The notes under the pieces were generated by a model that made no database searches, had not been told where the DNA came from, and worked only from the letters and a program-made list of their open reading frames with translations. Source: Spinacia oleracea (Eukaryota; Streptophyta; Magnoliopsida; Caryophyllales; Amaranthaceae). From it: DNA of 64,000 nt. This document shows, one piece after another, positions 47,516 to 59,400 of the stretch; position 1 is the first letter of the stretch; each line of letters opens with the position of its first letter. The DNA lies in assembly GCF_020520425.1 (NCBI RefSeq), contig NC_079491.1:27767449-27831448 (forward strand). Reading direction: 5' to 3'. The position numbers and the translations under genes were made by a program.

Positions 47516-49750
47516 CTCCCTCTGTTTCAAAATAATGGAGACACTTACACATTATACAACAACCAAGATAAATGATTGAGAAGTAAGAAAAAGTAATCCG
47601 CAAATGTGGAATGCTACAAGAAAACACTAGTGGAAAAAATACCTGTTGAGGGGGGCATTTTGGGCTTATTGAGGCGAACATGGCCCGCTTCAACAGACGT
47701 GGCTTCAACAGCTCACTTAGCTGTTGAGGCGGGCTTTGTTCGCCTCAACAGGTCATCTGTTGTGGGGGGCTTTCAAAAGCCCGCCTCAACAGCCCAAAAC
47801 TAAAGGAAAAAATAAGGACCTGTTGTGGGGGGCATTACCAAAAGCCCGCCTCAACAGAGTAGTCTATTGAGGGGGCCCTTAAAAAGCCCGCCTCATTAGC
47901 TCGCCTCATCAACCAAATTGAATTATTGTTTTTGTTTTGGAATTTGAAATGTAATTATTAATTAATTTATCTTCAATTGCTTTATTTCTTGGCTGATGTG
48001 CCTTTTGCTTGGAGAATATTAATTGGTTAATATGAGCATGCTTATATACTTCCGAGACAAAAATTTGAAATCCTTTGGGAAAATACAAGAACAATTTTAT
48101 TCATATTGAATTAAATAACTTATCCAGCAATACATTATTAAATAAATTAACACTTTCTATATATAAGTATATATGATTACATCAAGTTACATTTATCAAA
48201 AAATATGAGTATTTTTTTAAGTCTTCAATTCGGAGGATCTGGGTACTTCACCATTTGATAAACCTGCAAAAACAATTAGCAATAAAGATTAAACTAAGAA
48301 GTGAACAAACCAATAAGAAAAGATCCACCAAATAAAAAACAAATACGTACATAGAAATTAGAAATTAAATTTAGAACAAATAGGTTTACATTAATTTATT
48401 CTAAACATTAAAAAATTAAATATATCTTTCAGATTGTATGCATTTTACATATTATTTGAAGTTCTTAGAAAAAAAAAACTGGTAAAATTAATATATATAT
48501 ATAAAAATTATAGTTCTTAGAAAAACTGGTAAAATTAATTTTTTTAAAAAAATTTTAAAGCGGAAAATAAAAGTGATCGATGAATCCAATATAATGGATC
48601 GTAATTCCAACAAAATCGGCCGTTTAGAGTTTTATTATCGATCTAGATCTAAAATCCAATGAAAATATAAAATTAAGAAAAATTAAATAAATTACCGATA
48701 ATTTCCATAAAATAAGAAAATCAAAGAACCTAAAGTGTTTTTAAAAAAAATCAAGAGATATTTCCAATGAATTCAGAATAACAATTAAAAAATTCAACAG
48801 GTTATCCAAAATAAAACAAAAAAAATGAAAATTATGAGGAAACTTGCCGTTTAAAACATTCTCCTCGTTCGTTTCGCCTTCTGCACCGCCATCCCCTCGT
48901 TAGTTCCGCCGTCTCCATCTCATATTGAAATATTGACTCGTTTAAATTTCACCGGCGCCACCTACACGATCTCGTCTATCGCCGTTAACATCTGACTCTT
49001 CGTCGGAGTTTCAAAAAACACATAGATTCATTGGCTCGCCTCATCAACCAAATTGAATTATTGTTTTTTTTAGGGGAAAGAGATTAAGAAGATGAACGAG
49101 AGGAAATGCAAATGTGAGAGGATAAGTAAAATGAAATCGCAAAAAAAAATGAAGAAGAGAAAAGATCAGATCTAAGGAAATAAGGAGAGAGAGAGAAAAA
49201 ACGGCTAAGGAAATAAGGAGAGAGAAGGAATGAGATATAAAAACCCTAATCAAACAGGTGAGCTGGGTTTAATTTGGGCGGGGGGTCTATTGAAGCGAAC
49301 ATTTATTGTTCGGCCCAATAGCCTTGATTTGGTTGAAGCGAACAACACCAAAGCCCGCTCTAATAGACTATGTTGAAGCGAACAATTAGAAGCCCGCCTC
49401 GATATCTCATTAAAATCTTTGACCCGCGTTGACTTAGTGGTTGTTGAGGCGTGCTTTTAAATGCCCCCCCTCAACAAGGGGGCTGCAACAGGGGTTTTTT
49501 CCACTAGTGAAAGACTAATAAAAAATTCGGTCGAGTGGAGTGATGTAAGAAAAAAAGAATAAAAAATAGGTTGAGTGAAAAGTTATGAGTAGAAAGAGAA
49601 CAAAAAATAAATTGAGTGAAATATTGTAAGTAAGTAGTGCATCATTAAATATGGCTAGTCATCTACAAAAAATAGAACAAAACACATTGTCACTATTATT
49701 TAGAAACACCTATTTAGGAAACCATCCGCATTATTTCGGAATGGAGGGAG
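47516..49750. mobile_element. Stowaway-like MITE split by a CACTA element
   Basis: The left end CTCCCTCTGTTTCAAAATAA and right end TTATTTCGGAATGGAGGGAG are inverted, with TA outside both (47514-47515, 49751-49752). Removing the nested CACTA (47625-49509 and one target copy) leaves about 350 bp, a normal Stowaway size. Confidence 0.85.
47625..49509. mobile_element. non-autonomous CACTA (En/Spm) element, 1885 bp
   Basis: Starts CACTAGTGGAAAAAA and ends TTTTTTCCACTAGTG, with AAA on both sides (3-bp target duplication, weakly informative in A-rich DNA). Both ends carry many copies, in both orientations, of TGTTGAGGCGGGC-type subterminal words, the binding-site pattern of CACTA transposases. No transposase frame is present, so it depends on a partner. 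An internal direct repeat (GCTCGCCTCATCAACCAAAT and following bases) occurs at about 47899 and 49034, possibly the footprint of an internal rearrangement. Confidence 0.92.
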
Positions 49751-51285
49751 TACAAGTGTACAGTGTACAACGTCATTAGTAAAGGGAAAAAGGGGAGGGA
49801 AAGGAAAAAATGGGGAAAAAACTTATTTTATTTTCTGTTGTTTTGTTTGATGGAAAAAATGGAGGGGAAAAGAAAGGAATATATTTGAAAGCTTTTAATT
49901 TTCCCTTTCCTTCCAAATCCCTCACTTGGGAGCAAAGGAAATTGAAAATTTATTACAGATACTTTGTTTTTGAATTAAAATTAATTCATTAATAAAAAGT
50001 CATACGACATCTAAAAAAGAAATATGAATTTATCAAATACATAACAAATCGAATCAAATAAAGCTCGTTTTCTGCAAAACTACAATCATCACGCATAGAA
50101 ACTCTTGTATACCCTCTAACACATCGTTGTTTGATACAACCTTCAACGAGGGGGTCTGTTGATATGTTGTAATTTTGATATTGAATTAAATCAGATTCAA
50201 TTGATTGTAGATGCATGTAGAACTGACATCTGCTGCGACATCGCACAAATCTTCATCGATGAATCGATTTCTCCTGCGAGATTAAATAATATTCTCCCTC
50301 GTACACCAGAAATTTAGGATCCTCTAACCTAAGAAAAATTCTCCCTAAAAGGAGAAGAAAAACCCTGTCTTTCGAGGGAGAACAATTCCTCGCACAAAGA
50401 GGAAGTATTATTAAAACCCTAAAAATCAAACAAAATTAAAAAAAAAACAACAAAATAAAAAGATTGGGGCTTTCCACCGATAAAATTTATTACTGATACT
50501 TTCCTCCCATTTCCCTTCTCTTTCCATCAAATCCCATTTATTGGAAAAATTATTTTAAATAATCCAAACTTTCAACTATTTTCTGTTAACAAATCAACCT
50601 TTGAATTATTATCTAATAATCTAACCTTTGCACCTCATTAACTTTTGTTGCACCCTAGCGGTTATCAACCTAATACAACAAGTAGCTTTTACATGTGTCA
50701 TTCAACCATTCATTGTAATTATTTTTTTAAAACAATTTTTTTCATTTTTTCTTCTTTTCTTTCAGGTTTTATCCTTTCTTCGATCTTTCATTCCTCCTTC
50801 CTCCGACAACCATGCAGACACCCCTTCTTTTTTCCTCCTTCCTCCACCACCACCACCACCCTCACCCCTCATTCTTTCTCCTCATAACGGAGGTAGATTG
50901 GTGGAGCCGTGGAGGGTTTAGGAGTAAGACTTTTTGCAGGCTTAGGAGCTAAGCTCTTGGAGCGTTGAGTCTGCCATGTAGAACAACAATTACCAAGTTG
51001 AGTTTTTAAAATCAGTTGTTAGTTGCTAATTACTTCAATTAAAAAACATAATTTTTTTAACACCAATTACAAGTATGATCGAGTCATTCATAACGAGAAG
51101 TGGGGTAGAAAAAGAAAAATCTTAGCCGGTTATCGATCATTTGGAATTTGGAATTAATAAAACTTAATGGGGTACAAATGTTGGATTGTTACCAAAAAAA
51201 AAACGTCGAAATATTGGATTATTTAAAGTAATTTTTTCTATGGTTTTTGGAACCAAACACAAAAAATCATATTTTCTTTTCCTTC
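49751..51285. other. non-coding stretch with a possible Mutator-like inverted pair
   Basis: No gene recognised. A degenerate long inverted pair, GGAAAAATTATTTTAAATAA (50542) against TTATTTAAAGTAATTTTTTC (ending about 51239), with similarity continuing tens of bases inward, suggests a decayed Mutator-like element of about 0.7 kb. I found no target duplication. A CT-rich tract at 50820-50880 explains the open frames there. Confidence 0.35.
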
Positions 51286-51288
51286 TAA

Positions 51289-52245
51289 GGCCCTGTTCTA
51301 TTGTACTTATTTTGACTAAACTTATCTATCTATTACTATTACTATATACTAAAAGAGACACCAGAAATGACACGTGTCATTTTCTGGTGCGATTTTTTCC
51401 CGCCAAAATGTTTTTTTATTTTTTACTTTAAAATAATAAATTACATTACGTTTTTTTTAGGAACTAAGGTAAAAATATACTTTAATTACCATAAATGTGT
51501 ACTGCATAATATATTATTGGAGGAAAGCTAAATCAATATTATTTTTTCCTTTATGATATAATTTTATTTATGTATTATTATAACTTTTTAATCTGATAAG
51601 AAATATAACAAATATTGATAAATGAACTTCTAATGTCAGTCTACTATTAATAATATAATACGGAGTACATGGTAACTGGTAAGTAAGAATGTTAATTAAA
51701 ATAATAATACATGGTAAGTAGACTAACATATAAGTTTATTTATCAAGAATTTACTCAATTCAAAATATGTTGTATTTGACTAACTCGGTTACGCTCGGGT
51801 CTTTTCGAAAATTAGTCTAGAGTCATTCGGGTTTGGTTAATGTTGTTAGATCGATCTACATACAAGTAAACGACTAAAATTTTTAACTTTGTATAATAAT
51901 ATGCAAATTTAGTTCATTTGAATATTTTTTTTACACACCTTTGAATTTATACTTTTTCATATATCCTTTTTACTTTCATGTTTTCCTAATATCACAAGTC
52001 TTTTAGTTACTATTAAAATAATAAAGTTTTTAGTAATAGTCGTGCGTTGCACGGGCCCTAAACTAGTATTATCTGAACTTAACTGAACTTATCTAAACTT
52101 ATTTTATCTGAAAAAAAAATATTTTATCTGAAATAAACTTATTTATGTGTGAAAATTTCTGAAAAAAACTTATTTTTGTTAAACTGAACTTATCTGAACT
52201 TATAGTGTCTGAAATAAATCAAAATAATTCGAACAAAACAGAGCG
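51289..52245. mobile_element. Tourist-like MITE split by a Helitron
   Basis: Left end GGCCCTGTTCTATTGTACTT and right end AATTCGAACAAAACAGAGCG are inverted relatives, and TAA lies outside both (51286-51288, 52246-52248), as for PIF/Harbinger MITEs. Without the Helitron it is about 219 bp and consists mostly of CTGAACTTA repeats. Confidence 0.65.
51329..52066 (+). mobile_element. short non-autonomous Helitron, 738 bp
   Basis: The left end TCTATTACTATTACTATATA is preceded by A, followed by AAAAGAGACACCAGAAATGA. The right end has a hairpin (CGTGC GTT GCACG), then CTAG followed by T. These are standard Helitron termini with A/T insertion. A start four bases earlier (51325) is also possible. No Rep/helicase frame. 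Confidence 0.88.
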
Positions 52246-52411
52246 TAATTCCTTTTTACCAAACAAAACCTTCCTAAAAGAGAGCGATTTCCTTCAATAT
52301 TGTGTAAAGAACGTCAAATTCCCAAAATGCGCCACTTTTTAACTTAATTCCCACCATACCGTCCACGTCAGCATTAAAACCGGTCTTTTTTTTTTCAACC
52401 AAGCGACACTA

Positions 52412-52467
52412 AACCGCTATCTCAGGTAGCGGTTGACTTAAGTAAACCGCTATCTGAGATAGCGGTT
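52412..52467. repeat. two 23-bp near-palindromes, left cluster
   Basis: Copies at 52412-52434 and 52445-52467 of the pattern AACCGCTATC...GATAGCGGTT. The second copy is a perfect dyad around its centre. Confidence 0.9.
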
Positions 52468-52516
52468 TATAATCACGTACTATTTATAAATGGTAAAAAA
52501 AAAAAAAAAAAAAAAC

Positions 52517-52589
52517 CGCATCAGCTAGGGGTCGAACCCACGACCCTCTGTTTAGGAAACAAATACACTATCCACTGAGCTACAAACAC
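52517..52589 (-). pseudogene. tRNA-Arg(CCU)-like module
   Basis: 73 nt on the minus strand fold as a tRNA: acceptor GTGTTTG/CTGATGC with one mismatch and wobbles, box A TAGCTCAGTGGATAG, anticodon arm TTTGT-TTCCTAA-ACAGA (anticodon CCT), T arm with GGTTCGACC as box B, discriminator G. The D stem is mispaired (GCTC/GTGT), so a decayed or diverged tRNA gene is likelier than a working one. A T-run of about 20 follows it on the minus strand and could end Pol III transcription. Confidence 0.7.
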
Positions 52590-52656
52590 TAATGTTGATA
52601 AGTTAAATTTGGAAATGTTTATAATTAATATTAATAAATGGTTAAAAAGAAATAAA

Positions 52657-52729
52657 CACATCAGGTAGGATTCGAACCCATGACCTCCTACGTAGAAACA
52701 ACCCACTCTATCCACTGAGCTACAGACAC
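52657..52729 (-). pseudogene. second tRNA-Arg-like module
   Basis: 73 nt on the minus strand: acceptor GTGTCTG/CTGATGT, box A TAGCTCAGTGGATAGAGT, box B GGTTCGAAT, T arm ATGGG/CCTAC. By position the anticodon would be TCT, but the anticodon stem does not pair (GGTTG/GTAGG), so it is not a functional tRNA. It resembles the first module closely in the D, T and acceptor parts. A T-rich stretch with TTTTT follows. Confidence 0.65.
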
Positions 52730-52811
52730 AATTGATGTCACAAGAGGTTACTTCTAAATTATATTTCTGTTTAAACTGTAATTCATATTAAAAATAATTT
52801 ACAATTAAGTA

Positions 52812-52939
52812 AACCGCCATCTGAGATAGCGGTTTTGTTTTAATGCAAACCGCTATATGGGATAGCGGTTTATAACATTGAACCGCCATCTGAGATGGCG
52901 GTTTGCTTTAAAACGAAACCGTTATCTCATATGGCGGTT
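52812..52939. repeat. four 23-bp near-palindromes, right cluster
   Basis: Copies at 52812-52834, 52848-52870, 52881-52903 and 52917-52939 of AACCGC(C/T)ATC...GATGGCGGTT. Several base changes are matched by compensating changes in the other half (52881 copy: both halves carry the C/G variant). Confidence 0.9.
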
Positions 52940-53099
52940 CAATGCTGAACCGGAAAAAAAAAATTACTTCTCTTTCTCCCTTGCTTACGTAGACGGTATG
53001 GTGGGAAATAACTTAAAAAGTAACGTATTTAGGGAATTATTGGATCTTTATGCAATATTGAAGGAAATCGCTCCCTAAAAGAAAAGATTGTTCTTTCAT

Positions 53100-53310
53100 T
53101 AATTAACCTCTACCGCATACCCTCTAACCAAAAAAAAAAAAAACCCACCTCTATTCTACCGCAGTCATTGAATTCTCTCACTCTGCGCCTCCCTTCACAA
53201 TCACCTCTCGGCTCTCACAGAGTCACAGTATACGAAAACAATTCAATCATTATTCCCCACCAGCTTCAACATTGCACTGCAAACCTTTCCATGTTAATAA
53301 TTCAAATTCG
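53100..53310 (+). other. presumed 5' untranslated exon of the bromodomain gene
   Basis: A CT-rich leader-like stretch ends at TTCG followed by a good donor GTATGT (53311), matched by the acceptor TTATTTCAG ending 53464. The transcription start is not visible, so the left limit is approximate. An upstream ATG lies at 53291. Confidence 0.55.
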
Positions 53311-53464
53311 GTATGTAATCAAGCACTATTTTTGGCTTAGTTTATTATTATTCTGATTCTGTTTAACTTTTGTTGAATTTGGTAGATTTATTTATTGAAT
53401 ATATGTTTGTTTCGGGATTGAATTTGGAAACAATTGCTATTTGCTAATGCTATTGTTATTTCAG

Positions 53465-56400
53465 ATGGAAATGCCAATTCAGGAATTGGGTGATTATGGG
53501 GTGGAAGGTTACAAGAATGGTATAGACTTTGTGTTGTCGAAAATCAATAGGGTGAGTTTTCTTTTGAAATTGGAGTTTTGGTGATTATTTGCCTAACTAT
53601 GGCTCTATTTAGTAGTAATATTTGTTAATTTGTTTGGTAAATTGCTAATTTAGAGGCCTAAAGGCTAAAGCCCTTTATGTAATATTGATAATGCTAGTTT
53701 ATATGATTCGTCTCAAGTACTTTAATGATATCAAACTTTTATAATTTTTGCTAATGTTAATATAATTAGAGATATAAATGATACAAAATGTGAATTAGCA
53801 AACATGAAAAGTAGAAATTGAAACATCATTAATGACATGGTGTGATATGTTGTGATTGACATTTTAAATCCTTTTCATATAAGGTAAATAAATTCAGTAA
53901 ATTTATCTTCATGTGTATTTGACACAAAATGTCAAATGTGAATAACTATTGTATTGCATTTGCACGAGCAAACCATATGTTTTCTTAGAGATGTGATATG
54001 AGATATGACTCAAACGAGTGATGATTATTAATGAAGAAATGCATATGTGTCCTATGGAGATGCCTTACGCCCTCACCTCAATACATGTACACGATTATAA
54101 AATTAAAATTTACTCCGTTTTTTTTTACTTGCAACACTTCTCTGAAACGAAGACCTAGAAATATTTGCAACATAATATAAATGGATTTTTTTTGTTTTTT
54201 GTATGCAATGACATTTACGCCCTTGCTTTACTCTCTTTATTTAACTCCTTAATTCCCGCCCACCAAATTAAAAGAATGAAACTTTCCATTCATGCCCCCC
54301 CCCCCCAATAAAGTAGTTTGATTCCACTTTCTTAAAATTCGTGAAAAGTGCGTGTTGCAATTTGCAAGTATATAGAAACAGAGGAGGTACATGATTTTAT
54401 GTACACTTCCCTTCAAGTTATTCTCGTATACCTTACAAGGTGATGCTAGAAGAACCTCTATGAGGTTGCACGGTAAAGGAAGCATGTATAATCCCCTATC
54501 CAGCAATCCAGTCTCATGTGAGAATCTTGTGAAAGATATTTGGCTGATGATATGGTGTTCAAACAAAATTACTGAATTTTATTTTCTTTATTTGAAATCA
54601 TGAAATGGAGGCGCTGAATAAATGTTTATGACTCCCATTCCTAGCTCTAGCTCACTGGATTGTGACTTGAAAAGAGCTGTAAGTGAAGTTTAAAGTTGGC
54701 ATTGTCTCTGTAAAATAACTTTTTTGGTTAAAACATCAAAGACTTGCGCGCAAGGTTGCGGCGTGTTGATTGACACAAATTTGACAGTCTCTTAGAAGGA
54801 TTTTGAGTCCTAGCCTTACAAAGTCAAACTTATGACCTTTATCTTATTTATCCGTGCATATTCATAATGTTAACATCATCTGAGTTACTGAAAATCTGTA
54901 TGTGTCCTATGTAAAACTTCTGAAGTAAATGTGAAACTAGAAAATGATTTGCTTTTGGTTTATTAAATTTCATAAATGATACAGTAAATGACTAGTGAGG
55001 TAAAAAGCAGTTCTAGATTGATCCAATTAGATCCTAGTTGTTATGTGTTTCTTATAAAAAAATTATCGAGCATGCTTTCTTGGTTGCAAGTCAGTTTCAC
55101 ACTTCAACCGTATTTCTGATGTTAACTGTCTTGCAGATCAGTGTTGGAGTTTTTTTTCCTTTATTGTCACTGTATTTATTGTCTGTATGAGGTAGAATAA
55201 CATTATAACATTATTTGCAGATAGAGAAAAATGTTCACGAGATTGAGCAGTTTTACTTGAACAGTAGTAAAAAGCAAGCGAACAGCTCGAAAGGTGGCTC
55301 AGCTTCTAAGGATAAAGAGAAACATGTTGGTCATACGAAAAAGCAGCAGCAGGATGCAACAAGCAAGGAAACAGACGCCTCAAAGAGAATGCAGGAGCTG
55401 ATACGTCAGTTTGGCAAAATATTACATCAGGTTTTTTTCCTCTTTTTTTTTTAGTGTGTGTGTGTGTAGAGAGAGCCATAAAGAGAAAATGCAAAGACAT
55501 GATTTAATTCCAAGTCTTAGGTACCACCCCACAAGACAACCAACTAAGCTAACTAGCATCCACATATTTTTTCATTAGCGAGATACAATTCCTCTTGTAG
55601 TTGTTCTCCTCCCAAATATCTGAGCACTAGGTATTCATGTACTAGTTAGGGAAGTGCATGGAACTTTAGTGATTTTGTTTCCCATGCTTGATTGAAGTCA
55701 GAACTATTTGATTCTATATTGTGTTCTCTCCAGAATTTTCTTCTTCTGAAATGTATTTTGTTACCATGAAATATGAGTAATGAATTGGTAAATCTTGTGG
55801 TTATTTTAGAGCATCATGAATCTGAATTAGCAGAATCTGATGGACATGTTTAGCTGATGGGTGTAAAAGTTCACGGCAGCTTAATGGTTTTAGTGCGTAA
55901 ATTGACACCCTTAGTTTTATATGATGGGCTTTTAAGTTATCAGGCCTTTTTCAGGGGGGTCCTCCGTCCTCACATTAAGGGGGTGTTTGGTTGAGTATTT
56001 TGGAATGGAGAGGAATGGAGTTAGAATCCATTCTAGACCTTTTACTGTTTGGTTACGACTTTTTGAAATGGGATCTCATACCAAAGGGGTTTTAACTCCA
56101 TCCCGATCCCCAGGAATCTCATACCCACCTCACATCATAGGTTTCATAATCCATTCCACTCAAGTTACAAATCATAACTCGCAAAAGGGAGAGAGGAGAG
56201 AGAGAGAGAGCACTGGAACTTTGAATTGTGCTGCACTCACACCTCCGAATCCGGCTACCAACCATCAGAGAACACCTCCCACATCTCGTTGCCACCTATC
56301 CTGATGAGGTGACATGCTCTCCGACGACGTCCCGACTAACATGACTGTGTCTCCGACCTTGTTTCGATAATCAAGGTGGTTATGGTTTGATTTTGAGTTG

Positions 56401-59400
56401 CCATAGTGTAATTGGGAACTCAGGAAGCTACAATAATGGAGGTTTGTTAGTGATCTCAATTAATTTAATTAATTTTGCTACAGTTGGAGATCTATAATGG
56501 TGCCTTGGTGTATATTCAACTGGTAGCCTTTTGGTGTGCGCGACTTCGTGATCAATTTCGCATGTGACTCAATCATCTACATTGTGAAAAAGTTTAAACA
56601 TGTAAATGGTAAATTAGTTGGCGTATTCCATTTTTCATCTATTTTTTTTAAAATTTATTAGCAATAAGGAAAAATTGAATGCAAAATCCATTCCAAAAAT
56701 GAACCAAACAACAAGAATAGGATTATAGGATACAAAATCCATTCCATGATTACACCAAACAATTTCAGACCGGTATGGGAAATAGAACCTCTACCTCCCT
56801 TTTATGAGATTCATACCAATACATTTCGGTTTAGTGAACCAAACGACCCCTAAGTCACCCGTGGACAGAAGTGATTGTTCTATAAGTGGTTAAGTAGGTC
56901 CTCTACAGGATAAGATTAGAGAGGATTCATATAGTTCTGAAATTTGTAATTAACAGCAAAATGATCCAAACTAAGCAGAGGGAAAATAACAGTTAAGAGG
57001 GAGGTCTACATCTAGTTTAACTCATTTCACTCAAACACTGGTGTCTGGACATTAGAGATAAGTTAGCAACCCTCTTATGTCCAACCAAAGACCGAGTTGC
57101 AATCTGAAAGCCTACTTAAGCCCTGCAAATATCTAGAATAAAATACCACAAGTCTGCTTCGTGGGCGTTGTAAGGGAAAACGAGAACATGTTGTGACAAT
57201 TCTTTTATGGAGATCTGTGTTGTGGTTCGAATGGAATGCACAAATTTTAAAGGAACCACTTTAAGTGCTGATTTTGTGTGAGATGGGACAACTTCTTTAG
57301 CTTCTTTGTGGGCTAAGGGTAAGGTGTTTTTTTTAACCAGGGCCGCGAAGAAATTAAAAAAGTTACTCAGCGGGGGAAATTCAACGGAATTAGCTTAATA
57401 TGAAATCTTTTTTGCTGCCAGCCTGCTACGAGGACAACTTGGCTTAGTTGCTCCTTTATAAAAGAATTTGAAAAAAAATAAACAAAAAAATATTATAAAA
57501 TACTACAAGTGAATGATAACCGTTATGCATGGAGATGCACCTGAAGTGTTTGTGGTATTATTTAGAAGAGACCACAAAAAACTTAAGGAGACAATAAACT
57601 GATAAAGTATTAAATCGATACTGCAAGAAATTTTGGAATGATCTTATCCAGAATCTTTCAAGCTAATGCCTTTGAGGTTGCTAAGAAGTATGAGGTTGAT
57701 GTAGGATTAAAGTAATTAAAGTGGCATAAGCCCTCTCCTTAAATATCTTGACTTTCTTGTATCCTTGGACAAGATTTATGCAGAAGATGTTGATAAGAGA
57801 AGCTTATATATGTTAGCAAGTTAGTGGAGCTTATTAGTTCACTAGTGTTTAAAAAAGCGCGCTGAAGCGCGAAGCTCTAGGGCAAAGCGTCTAATTAGGT
57901 CGGAGCAGTGTTACCTAATTCTCTAATCACCCCACGAACCGCGAATCATAAAAGCGAACTATAACATGAAAATGATACCTTTTTTGTCTAATTTAGCAAA
58001 TTAGGCAACGTATTGTGAACCCGTACCTAATCTCCTACCAGTTAACCAGGTAACAATGGGTCGGAGCGAAGCGTTTGTGATTAAGCGTGCTTAAGCGCTT
58101 GGCGCTTAATTGAATTATTTTTTCATTTTTTATTACTTTACGCTGAAAGATTTTTTTATATGTTGTTATTGTGTTTTGGACCACACCCTATTAATCCTTA
58201 ACAATAGAAAGTGGGCCAACATTCCAAAAGAAAAGGAAAAAGAAGAAAGGAAGAAGACAACAATAACAACAGCCGGCCCTAGCTTCTTGATAAACACTAT
58301 GTTATATGCTTTATTTTTGTTTAAACAAAGAGTAATATATTTTTGGAAGCAAATCTGATGTTTATATATTTTTGTGGTTATTTTAGTAAGATATATATGC
58401 ATAATAGTAAAACAACCTTTAATTCTTAAAAAGTGCGCTTCACTACGATGAAGCGCGCGCCTTGCGCTTTAGGCTCTAGGACTCATATCGCTTTAGTGCG
58501 CTTTGCGCTTTTTTATACACAGATTCACCTATATTACCCTTGGGTTTGCTGTCTATTGCTACACTCTTATATCTAATTTATAAAGTTGTCTTTAGTATTG
58601 CAATGTCAAAAGTATGCTTTTGATGTGGGAAAGAAGGATGAAGTAGTTTTGTTTTGCTGAAGTATCGAAGATGTTCCTTTTAGCAATTTGGTTGTGCTTG
58701 CGGAACGAATGAACTATTGAAATTTTGGAGGGAAAATCTTCTCTTGGTCGACCATTTGGCCATTTGGGTTCTTCGCTTTGTAGATGATTAATAATTGAAA
58801 GAAATAAATCGTTGTATACTATATTATATGAAATAGTTGAAACTGATAAGTTTTTTTGTCTTACTGGTCCGCTAGGATTTGAAGGCTTCTGCAAGAATAT
58901 CCCCTATAGTCTTATATAATTTGAAGCTTGCCTCCTTTCCCTATAATTAGGAAAAAGGAAATATTGCTCACAGTTAAAAACTGTTCTCCACGTAATTTGC
59001 TGAACTTGATTTCTTCTTGCTTAAGTACATTAATTTCTTTGTGGAGCGCTAAAACCCGCGCCATAATATTCAAACCGCTCTATTATTTTACATAATCACC
59101 CTTATTTAATCTTGACTTTCATTTCACCCCACCTCACTTTCACTTCACCTACCCTCATACATCCTCGCCCATTATTTGAGGCTCCGGCAACCGACCACAC
59201 TCCACCGGTCCGACAATCGACCGACATCGCAGATACTTTAGAAATTACGAATTTTGGATTATAATTAATACTGTCGCTACCAAAATCTAGCAAAGGAACC
59301 TGTTCGTTAATAATTGAATTATTAAAACCAAGTAATTTTAATTATTAGTAACTACACTAATCAATTAATACATTCATTATCATTACCCTATTGCCTCAAA

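Larger units (their letters stand above)
52282..53073. mobile_element. Mutator-like element with tRNA-like cargo, 792 bp
   Basis: Terminal inverted repeats of about 86 bp (52282-52367 and 52988-53073), starting GAGCGATTTCCTTCAATATT, with scattered mismatches. CCTAAAAGA stands on both sides (52273-52281 and 53074-53082), a perfect 9-bp target duplication, the hallmark of Mutator-like transposons. No transposase. The interior holds two tRNA-sized modules, a 20-bp A tract and six 23-bp near-palindromes in two clusters. The element ends within about 100 bp of the presumed first exon of the bromodomain gene. Confidence 0.92.

Noticed and set aside
50628..50921. 97-codon frame with Pro-rich tail
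   Set aside because: CT-rich low-complexity tract; no homology, no splice or promoter context.
52517..52729. Two functional tRNA-Arg genes
   Set aside because: D stem of the first and anticodon stem of the second are mispaired; described as tRNA-like modules instead.
58110..58402. Short open frames inside the AAGCGC-rich element
   Set aside because: Open by chance on both strands within an AT-rich transposon interior.
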